This document shows, piece after piece, positions 57,124 to 64,000 of a DNA stretch of 64,000 bases (position 1 is its first letter; each line of letters starts with the position of its first letter). The notes under the pieces are model-generated. The model searched no databases. It saw only the letters and a list, made by a program, of their open reading frames with translations, and had not been told where the DNA came from. This DNA is from a virus: positions 48,375-112,374 of the IMG/VR virus record IMGVR_UViG_3300037140_000076, one strand, 5' to 3'. Both the position numbers and the translations under genes were made by a program.

Positions 57124-58491
57124 ATGAGTAATTTCTCTTCGAATAAGGAAACGTTAAGTCAACAAATTAATACTTTTATTAAGGAAAACCCTATAAAATA
57201 CAGAGAAAGAGGATGTTATAACCAGTGTGCTGAGAGATTTGGATTAACTGCTGAACAGGTTAGGAGGATATACAGAACTTTAAAGTCCAGGGACGTTAAT
57301 TTTTGTCATGTAGAGGGAACTGAAATTCCAAAAACTACTTTAACAACAGCTTCGAATACAAACAGTTTTAAAGAAAATGTTAAAACTGGAGAAGCCGATC
57401 TTATAACTGTCACTAATAAGCGTATCAAGACCCTGGGTGATCTTATCGCAATTTGCGAGATAGATCTTGAAGTTTGGGATATTGTTTCATGGGAGTGTAA
57501 CAAATGGGAGGTTGGTGCCAAGAACGCAGCTAAAGAAATCGTTGTATCGCCCCTTTTCCAGGTCAAGGCGAAGCTATCTCGTAGGAAGATAGATACTGAC
57601 CTTCGTTTACAGAAAGAAGCCCTCCTTGAGGAGCTAAAGGGCTTTAAACCCAATTACGATCTGGATGTCATTAATCGTATACATACCGGGATTCTGAGAC
57701 CGGATAATCAAAGGCTCCTGGAGATCTGTATTTTTGATCCTCACTTTGGTAAGCTGTCCTGGAGAGAAGAAGCCGGGGAGGATTATGACATCAAGATCGC
57801 AGAAAAGAGGGTTAAGGACGCAATTAAAGATTTACTGAGCGAAGTTAACCTATCTACAGTTGAAAGAATCCTGTTACCCCTTGGTAATGATCTCATTAAC
57901 GTAGACAGCAGCAATAATATGACTTTCGCTGGTACCCCACAGAGCACCGATGTAAGGTATCCTAAAATAATCAAGGTCGTTCGTAGAGTCCTGACCCAGA
58001 TCATTTTAGATCTTTCCCTAATCGCTCCTGTGGATGTGGTAATTGTACCAGGGAACCACGATACGATCTCCTCCTTCATGATGGGAGAGATCCTGGACGC
58101 TACATTTTCCAGTAACCCGCGTGTAAACGTGGATAACGGTCCAAAATTAAGAAAATACTACAGATACGGTCTAAATTCTTTTCAATTTTCTCACGGAAAT
58201 GAAGAGAGGCATGAGGCTCTTGGATTAATCTTTGCTACAGAAGAAAAGAACCTTTGGGCGGCAACAAAGTTCAGATTCTCGCAACTCGGTCATTATCATA
58301 AGAATAAGAAGATCAATTATGTTAGCGTGGATGAACACCAGGGATTCCAGATTCAGATTTTGCCCAGTTTATCGGGGGTAGATGCATGGCACTACAAGAA
58401 GGGATACAAATCTCTTCATCAGGCCAAGGCACTCCTTTACGATAAAGATAAGGGGCCAGTCGGTGAATTTACCACAACCTCAACCCTTTAG
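57124..58491 (+). CDS. metallophosphoesterase with N-terminal HTH
   Basis: 455 residues from ATG 57124 (a GTG at 57115 is also in frame). N-terminal helix-turn-helix-like (CAERFGLTAEQVRRIYRTLK), then calcineurin-type motifs: FDPHFGK (204-210), GND (254-256), PGNHDT (309-314), FSHGNE and GHYHK near 395. Two metal-binding His/Asp sets are complete. Similar enzymes occur in virion regions of several phage groups; the substrate is unknown. Stop is TAG, TAA two codons later. Confidence 0.75.
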   Translation: MSNFSSNKETLSQQINTFIKENPIKYRERGCYNQCAERFGLTAEQVRRIYRTLKSRDVNFCHVEGTEIPKTTLTTASNTNSFKENVKTGEADLITVTNKRIKTLGDLIAICEIDLEVWDIVSWECNKWEVGAKNAAKEIVVSPLFQVKAKLSRRKIDTDLRLQKEALLEELKGFKPNYDLDVINRIHTGILRPDNQRLLEICIFDPHFGKLSWREEAGEDYDIKIAEKRVKDAIKDLLSEVNLSTVERILLPLGNDLINVDSSNNMTFAGTPQSTDVRYPKIIKVVRRVLTQIILDLSLIAPVDVVIVPGNHDTISSFMMGEILDATFSSNPRVNVDNGPKLRKYYRYGLNSFQFSHGNEERHEALGLIFATEEKNLWAATKFRFSQLGHYHKNKKINYVSVDEHQGFQIQILPSLSGVDAWHYKKGYKSLHQAKALLYDKDKGPVGEFTTTSTL

Positions 58492-58497
58492 ATATAA

Positions 58498-58518
58498 CCC
58501 CCTTTTAGGGGGTTTTTT
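58498..58518 (+). terminator. rho-independent terminator
   Basis: CCCCC-TTTTA-GGGGG followed by TTTTTT. Confidence 0.85.
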
Positions 58519-58522
58519 ATTT

Positions 58523-58616
58523 TTATAACAAAATTTTGTGATAATTTTCGCATTTAAGAAAATATTCCATAATTTTGATCATTCCTGATCAAATTTATCA
58601 CAAAATTTTGTTATAA
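58523..58616 (+). promoter_or_regulatory. two palindromic operators flanking a promoter
   Basis: Copies at 58523-58544 and 58595-58616 flank a TAATTTTG -7 box (58570-58577) and a TTTGATC/GATCAAA inverted repeat (58575-58594). The second copy would overlap the transcription start. Confidence 0.65.
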
Positions 58617-58624
58617 TTTTTATT

Positions 58625-59317
58625 ATGCCTACCGTTTCTCAAGTAATATCCGATGTAAGACAAACTTTAAATGCTGTAAGTCTGGATGGATATATTCCTG
58701 CCAAGTACTTACATTCCAAGCTGTTAGACGCTGCTAAACTCTTTATTAAAAGAGAAGCTGATGATCGTAGGCTTTATTTATACCCAAATGTTTGGGTAAC
58801 AATTGACGATCTTGAATTGGCCGAAACCGAACTCATAGGATGTGCCGATATTGCGGTTCCCTACTGTACCAAGATAATGAAGTCCACAGTTAGGCTTCCT
58901 GAAATCTATACCACTCGGTATGGTTATCTTTTAAATATTAGTTCAGTAGACTATACAAGGAACTATATTCAGACTACTCCCAAACAATACAATTCCATAA
59001 AAAATAGAAAATATCAAGATCCTAATCTTAGATATTTTTGGATTTATAATAATCACCTGGTCATTCCGGAGGCAATGGTTAAGTCTGTTACTCTGAGGGC
59101 AATGTTCTGCGATAAGGCTCAAGGGCTTAGAATCGAAGGTTGTAAGGACCCAGGTTGTATTAAGACGCTGGATCAGGAATTTACTGTACCTGGTCATCTT
59201 CTTGATAATGTTAAAGATTATACTATACAAAAAATTGCAGGTGTTAAATTAAAAATACCTAAAGACGAATACCCTAATCTAAACGAAGGTAGAAAACAAG
59301 GGGACGAAACCAAATAA
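58625..59317 (+). CDS. head-tail connector/tail-hub-like protein
   Basis: 230 residues. Helical N-terminus, then YYLSNxxYxTR-like central part (TRNYIQTTPKQYNSIKNRKY, FWIYNNHLVIPE) that looks like the ring or adaptor proteins of crAss-like and P22-type podoviruses. First gene of the tail operon. Confidence 0.6.
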   Translation: MPTVSQVISDVRQTLNAVSLDGYIPAKYLHSKLLDAAKLFIKREADDRRLYLYPNVWVTIDDLELAETELIGCADIAVPYCTKIMKSTVRLPEIYTTRYGYLLNISSVDYTRNYIQTTPKQYNSIKNRKYQDPNLRYFWIYNNHLVIPEAMVKSVTLRAMFCDKAQGLRIEGCKDPGCIKTLDQEFTVPGHLLDNVKDYTIQKIAGVKLKIPKDEYPNLNEGRKQGDETK

Positions 59318-59319
59318 TA

Positions 59320-59844
59320 ATGCCAGCCAAAGGATCAGTTCTAAAATACGGGAATAGGGATTACGTGGTTAATAAAGATTTCTATAATAAACTTATAGAA
59401 AAAAATGATATTGGCCTTTCCTATTCAGAGGTATCAAACGTTATAAAAGAACATACAAAAAACATAGCCGAAGTAGTCGAAGACGAGCTTGATGGTTTTA
59501 AACTACCAAAGGGTCTTGGCTATATCTGTGTAGTCAAATATAAATCTACAAAGCTATTAATAAACTTTAGAAAAACAAAAGAGATTGGTAAAAAAGTATA
59601 TTTTACTAATCTTGATACAATGGGTTTTTGTGTATCTGTAAAGTTATTTAGAGTAGGGAGACCAGGTAATAATTCTTTTTATGATCTCTTTATGTTTAAG
59701 CCTTGTAAAAAGATAATGCAATCTGTTGTAAGAAAATTTAAATTGGGAAAACTTTATTCAGATTATACTATTTCCGATTTTATGGAAAAAAGCCGGTTAG
59801 AAAATTTATATTCTAAAAGATACAGAAAAGATTTAAAGAAATAA
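59320..59844 (+). CDS. hypothetical tail-region protein
   Basis: 174 residues, basic, beta-strand rich (KLPKGLGYICVVKYKSTKLL). Two nt after the upstream gene. No family recognised. Confidence 0.5.
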   Translation: MPAKGSVLKYGNRDYVVNKDFYNKLIEKNDIGLSYSEVSNVIKEHTKNIAEVVEDELDGFKLPKGLGYICVVKYKSTKLLINFRKTKEIGKKVYFTNLDTMGFCVSVKLFRVGRPGNNSFYDLFMFKPCKKIMQSVVRKFKLGKLYSDYTISDFMEKSRLENLYSKRYRKDLKK

Positions 59845-59845
59845 T

Positions 59846-60796
59846 ATGGGAGTTATTAATCCAGAAAACACGCTTCAGTTTAGATCCACTGCACAACTGT
59901 TCAGCAGGGTTAAAGATAAGCTGAAGTCATTTGATTCTCAAAACATGATTGATGAAGGAACCTTCTTTGATCATGTTGCTTATATATTGGGTCAATTGGG
60001 TGCTGCTGTTTATAAGGAATGTGAAGCTGTTATTGAGGTTAGAGATCACAGAGCGGCATTACCTTGTAATTTTAAATTGTGGTATGCAGCATACAAATGT
60101 CATCGTGGTCATGAGGGACAAGGTGCTCCAGATATAAATGAACAAAACAATTTTGGTCAACCTTTTATATTTATACAGCAGATAGAAGAATCTGTTATTT
60201 GTCCTGAAAATTGTTGTATAAGCTGCGATAGAGGTAATGAAAAATCAAGAATAGTTGTAAGAAACTTTGTAAACGGACATAGATTTGAAAATCATTTTCA
60301 TGAACCTATGCCTCTTATTCTTAGTCCAAACGTAAAAGATAAATGTGCTCCTGAGTGTATGAAAGTTGTTCATGCTGGATGGAATGAGGTTACAATAGCT
60401 GATGGATTTATAAGAACGAAGTTTGACAAAGATTGTATTTATATGCAATACTTCGGTATACCGATTGATAAGGATTATCTTCCTATGATCCCAGATGAAG
60501 AAAGTATTGAAAAAGCAATCGAATATTATATTTACAAAATGCTTTTTGAAGAGTGGTATTTAAATTCAGCCGTTCAGAATATTGTTCAACAACTACAATA
60601 CGCTTCTGCTGAATATGATAAATATCTTACCCAGGCAAGATATTGGTGTAGACTTCCATCATTCCAGAAATGTTTACAGATGGTTAGAATTCAGAGACAG
60701 AATAACAAATTTTATCAATTCAATGTTGATAAAACAGTAGTAGGTTCAAATTATTTTGGATGGGGTGGTGAGCATGGAGGTTATCGTAGATTTTAA
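59846..60796 (+). CDS. structural tail-region protein
   Basis: 316 residues; Cys-rich middle (CPENCCISCDRGN) and a helical C-terminus (EYYIYKMLFEEWYLNSAVQ). Probably a virion component between connector and the very large protein. Confidence 0.5.
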   Translation: MGVINPENTLQFRSTAQLFSRVKDKLKSFDSQNMIDEGTFFDHVAYILGQLGAAVYKECEAVIEVRDHRAALPCNFKLWYAAYKCHRGHEGQGAPDINEQNNFGQPFIFIQQIEESVICPENCCISCDRGNEKSRIVVRNFVNGHRFENHFHEPMPLILSPNVKDKCAPECMKVVHAGWNEVTIADGFIRTKFDKDCIYMQYFGIPIDKDYLPMIPDEESIEKAIEYYIYKMLFEEWYLNSAVQNIVQQLQYASAEYDKYLTQARYWCRLPSFQKCLQMVRIQRQNNKFYQFNVDKTVVGSNYFGWGGEHGGYRRF

Positions 60797-60807
60797 AATA
60801 ACAATTA

Positions 60808-63800
60808 GTGGCAAATCGTTCTAAAAGTATATCACAGACAATAAAGGGTATGATCTGGGACCTGCATCCAATGCACTTCTCAGACGGCATGTATGCTTTT
60901 GCTCAGAATGCTGTTGTAGAGGGTATTGATGGTAATGGTTTTCCGGTTTTGCAGAACGAACCAAGTAATACGCTTGGTGTCAATTTTCCTTCCGGCTCTA
61001 CTGTAGTAGGGTTTACTGTTGTTCCCGAACAAAGTCGTATTATTTGGATGTTAGCCTTTCCTGAAACAGGAATGTCTGAAATAGGAGAAACCCTAAATCC
61101 TGATATTTGTCGTCAGTTTGCTAAGAACGCCCTGGGAAGCTGTGATGATTGCTCTTTGAATTTATTGGAAACAACTCCTTTGGAAAGCGGTCCACAAACC
61201 CCTTGTGCTAATTATACTACAATACAACCAGACGCATGTCTTAATTTTACTACTGCATTTCCTGTAACATCCAGTACATATAGGTTAACAGACTGTACTT
61301 TACAATTGGTGTTTACTGATGCTAATAATGCAAGAAGATATTTGGAATTTAATTACGTAAATGATGATCCTACGCAAGGATTGGTTATAAGAAACATTTT
61401 TTATCAAATAATTGGTTTTGCAAACCCTCCTTGTGATAATCCTATATATGGTCCTAATTTAGATTGTAATGCTTTAAACATACAGCCTAATTTTGAAACA
61501 CCTTGTATTCAGTTTGACGGTTTAACGGGGGGAGGATCTAACCTGGCCGGGGTATATCAGTTCTTTATTGCAATGTCTGATATTAACGGAGTTACCCTTT
61601 CTTCTTATTTATCGGCTACAAACCCAATACCTATTTTTACTAAGGCGGTTACTGTTGCTACAAATTATCCTACAGACCGGTCAATAAAGTTGACGATTGA
61701 GAATTTGGACCCAACTGGAGCATTTCAATATTATACTCTTGCTGTTGCAAAAACTATTGATGGAGTAACTTCATTCTTTTTAGTGGGGAACTTCCCTGTT
61801 ACTCAAACACTATATACCTACACAGGAAACAACCCATCTGAAATACCTTTAACAGCAGAGGTTATTTTTGCTTTATACCCATATTATGAAACTGCTGGAA
61901 CAGTAGGGCAATCAAATGGTATATTGTTTTTTGGAAATGTTAAAGAATATCCTAGACCAAATCTTCAAAGGGTTGCAAATGAAATTATCCTTCAATGGCA
62001 AACAATTGCCATACCTGAAGAAGTTTATTATGACCCAAACAACGTTGTAGAGTTTAGGAGTGCCATGAGAGATGAGGTTTACCCTTATGGTATTCAATTT
62101 ATCTGGGCGTGGGGTGATGAATCAAACGCATATCATATACCGGGTCGTGTAGCAATAGCTTCTGATTTGGAAATAATAACTAATGATGACGTTGTATCCC
62201 CAGATAATTGTTCAGGAACCCCTTTAGATCAAAGATGGCAGGTATATAATACGGCTACTATTTTAGGTGGAGATCTTTCTATTTATAATGGTTGTATAGA
62301 ATCTTGTTATCAATATGGAGATTTCTCTTATTGGGAATCAACCGAAACTTATCCAAACCTTCCTTTAATTTGGGGAGAACTTTGTGGTTTCCCTATTCGT
62401 CATCATAAATTTCCTGATTCATTAGTTACCCATATTCATAATCGTCAGAACGGGACTGTTGATGCATCTGGGGCAACTTTTCATCAGAATAATATTGTAT
62501 ATCCTATTGGGGTTAAGGTAGATCATGATAGTGTTAGAGCGGCAATAGCAAACGCGGTTACCCTGGGGTTAATAACGGCTACTGATGCTGCAAATATAGT
62601 CGGTTACAGAATTTTGAGGGGGAACAGGGTTGGTAATAAATCGGTAATTGCAAAAGGTTTACTATATGATGTTAACCAATATCAAAGAGTTGATATGGGG
62701 AATGGTAATAATTCTGTTGTTGACCTGGAACCTATTTTCTTTGCTAATTATCCATATAATGATTTAAGGTCAAATCCTTTTTTGACAAATAACTTTGAGA
62801 ACTATGCGTTAAATAATATACCAGAGGGTCCTGATTTACCTTTTACCTTTTCTAATAGATACACCTTCCATTCCCCTGACACTCATTTTAATCAACCTGG
62901 GCTTGGTACAGAGTTAAAATTGGAGACTGTAGAATACGGACAGTCACAAGGATTTTATAATAAATGTCAAAAACAACCTAAAGAAAAATTATTATCTGAG
63001 TTTTCTTATGGTCTTGCTTTTACTGGCGGTACCGCTCTTGCGATAGCGAAATTGGCTCCTCCAAGAACCTCTTCATATACGGTAAAAGGAACTATTGAAA
63101 CAACAGGTACTATACCAGAGATGCAATTTGCAGATGGTACTTCTTCTACCACCCTTCCATCAACTCCGGCAGATTATGATTTAATGGCAAAACATTTACC
63201 TCTTGCTGATGATACAATTTTGGATAGAGGGTTTGGTACTAAAACATATGATCCGTTAATTGCCGATGAGTATACTATTGTAAATACACCTTCTGCTGTG
63301 TTTCAAAATCTTAGCCCAACTGCGGCAGATGCTATTGGACAGGGTTCAGATAACCCTGATATGGCTGCTCTTGGGGTATTTGCTTCTGCACTGGGTATTA
63401 TAGGTTTATTAGGAGGATTAGTATTTATACTTAGTCAGATATTATCTGAAATGACTGTGATACTTGATCTTATAGATGCTCTTGTTCCTTATAAAGATTG
63501 GGCGATTCAATATAATTCGATTGGAAAATATAATGAATATACAACAGTCGCAAACGATAATGGAGTTAAAAGAAGAGTTATTTCAGCTTGGGATTATTTA
63601 GATGATACAAATCAATTTGTAAATGAACCAGTAGATCCAATAACAGGATTATTTGATGCTATTAAATTTAATAACCTATATAGAGAAGACTCTGTTTATT
63701 TAAAATACGCAGGAGACGCTTTTCCAGATGCGGGAACATCTTCTGGAATTGTAGATACAAGTAGGACGAGATTATCTGATTTCCCTTTTAATTGTACACT

Positions 63801-64000
63801 AAATGTTCCAAAGTATGAACCAATTTCTTCTTATTATGCGTCTATTAAAAATTATATTCCCGATCAATATGGGACGATTTATAATATTCAATATTTAAGA
63901 ACAGGTTCTTGTGCGTTCGATATGAATGTTCCGAATAGTTTATGTCGCGGAGTGTATGGTGGGGATACTTTTATAAGTAGATTTGCGCTTAAAATAAAAG
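60808..64000 (+). CDS. very large virion/tail protein, C-terminus outside window
   Basis: GTG start at 60808 (12 nt after the previous stop); the frame stays open to the end, over 1060 residues. The N-terminus (QTIKGMIWDLHPMHFSDGMY, then AFAQNAVVEG) looks like tail stabilisation/tubular proteins of P22-type podoviruses; the body is beta-rich with repeated YPYG/NNP turns. Around residues 852-875 there is a membrane-like helix (ALGVFASALGIIGLLGGLVF). A role in tail or DNA ejection is inferred. Confidence 0.6.
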   Translation, partial: MANRSKSISQTIKGMIWDLHPMHFSDGMYAFAQNAVVEGIDGNGFPVLQNEPSNTLGVNFPSGSTVVGFTVVPEQSRIIWMLAFPETGMSEIGETLNPDICRQFAKNALGSCDDCSLNLLETTPLESGPQTPCANYTTIQPDACLNFTTAFPVTSSTYRLTDCTLQLVFTDANNARRYLEFNYVNDDPTQGLVIRNIFYQIIGFANPPCDNPIYGPNLDCNALNIQPNFETPCIQFDGLTGGGSNLAGVYQFFIAMSDINGVTLSSYLSATNPIPIFTKAVTVATNYPTDRSIKLTIENLDPTGAFQYYTLAVAKTIDGVTSFFLVGNFPVTQTLYTYTGNNPSEIPLTAEVIFALYPYYETAGTVGQSNGILFFGNVKEYPRPNLQRVANEIILQWQTIAIPEEVYYDPNNVVEFRSAMRDEVYPYGIQFIWAWGDESNAYHIPGRVAIASDLEIITNDDVVSPDNCSGTPLDQRWQVYNTATILGGDLSIYNGCIESCYQYGDFSYWESTETYPNLPLIWGELCGFPIRHHKFPDSLVTHIHNRQNGTVDASGATFHQNNIVYPIGVKVDHDSVRAAIANAVTLGLITATDAANIVGYRILRGNRVGNKSVIAKGLLYDVNQYQRVDMGNGNNSVVDLEPIFFANYPYNDLRSNPFLTNNFENYALNNIPEGPDLPFTFSNRYTFHSPDTHFNQPGLGTELKLETVEYGQSQGFYNKCQKQPKEKLLSEFSYGLAFTGGTALAIAKLAPPRTSSYTVKGTIETTGTIPEMQFADGTSSTTLPSTPADYDLMAKHLPLADDTILDRGFGTKTYDPLIADEYTIVNTPSAVFQNLSPTAADAIGQGSDNPDMAALGVFASALGIIGLLGGLVFILSQILSEMTVILDLIDALVPYKDWAIQYNSIGKYNEYTTVANDNGVKRRVISAWDYLDDTNQFVNEPVDPITGLFDAIKFNNLYREDSVYLKYAGDAFPDAGTSSGIVDTSRTRLSDFPFNCTLNVPKYEPISSYYASIKNYIPDQYGTIYNIQYLRTGSCAFDMNVPNSLCRGVYGGDTFISRFALKIK

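Noticed and set aside
1-64000. Genome-wide reassignment of TAG or TGA
   Set aside because: Large genes read through without internal TAG/TGA, and TAG followed by a terminator ends the gene at 58491, so standard stops apply apart from the single case at 9730.
1-64000. CRISPR array, integrase or insertion sequence
   Set aside because: No regularly spaced direct repeats, no recombinase motifs and no terminal inverted repeats with transposase were seen.

Overview
The window reads as part of a large tailed bacteriophage genome, most likely a podovirus of the crAss-like (Crassvirales) type infecting a Bacteroidota host. This rests on the AT-rich sequence, gene order terminase - portal - acidic protein - capsid - connector/tail genes, a family B DNA polymerase with DnaB-like and SNF2-like helicases, many tRNA genes, and recurrent promoters of the Bacteroidota type (TTTG, 18-21 nt, TAnnTTTG). 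Membership in Crassvirales is an inference from layout; the host assignment from promoters is firmer. No integrase, lysin or RNA polymerase was seen here.

Left arm (1-21.5 kb, all minus strand): tightly packed, often ATGA- or TAATG-coupled genes. From the divergence point leftward there are many small unknown proteins, an HhH-glycosylase-like protein, an amidoligase-like enzyme, a Cro/CI-type regulator, a set of exported or membrane proteins, an HNH endonuclease, a NinG-like and a possible NinB-like recombination gene, a DUF932-like gene, then the replication block (Spo11/TopoVI-A-like TOPRIM protein, PolB, SF2 helicase, possible helicase loader, DnaB-like helicase) and a P-loop ATPase cut by the window edge.

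Centre (21.5-23.8 kb): no convincing large gene apart from one HNH endonuclease. It holds a candidate ~0.8-kb structured RNA on the minus strand, divergent promoters, and eight copies of a 14-bp motif (GCGCTAAAACGTAC) in both orientations, which could be an origin or the operators of a control region.

Middle (23.8-39.3 kb, plus strand): short unknown genes, then about 26 tRNA genes in four groups (26.9-27.2, 28.4-29.6, 34.0-36.1 and 39.2 kb), interleaved with HNH endonucleases, a PD-(D/E)XK nuclease, a CPBP protease, a cassette of two glycosyltransferases, an HNH/acyltransferase fusion and a PhyH-type oxygenase, and several short promoter-terminator units that look like small RNAs or micropeptide genes. 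An HU/IHF-like protein and other pre-terminase genes follow.

Right arm (39.3-64 kb, plus strand): terminase large subunit, portal, acidic scaffold-like protein, major capsid protein, connector and virion genes, a set of modular fibre-like proteins (two with BclA-type C-termini, two sharing an N-terminal module), an HNH endonuclease, a metallophosphoesterase, tail genes, and a very large virion protein running off the right edge. A 22-bp palindrome (half-site TTATMACAAAA) recurs upstream of promoters throughout the plus-strand arm and looks like a phage-wide operator. Stand-alone HNH genes carry their own promoters placed only 4-5 nt from the start codon, suggesting leaderless transcripts.
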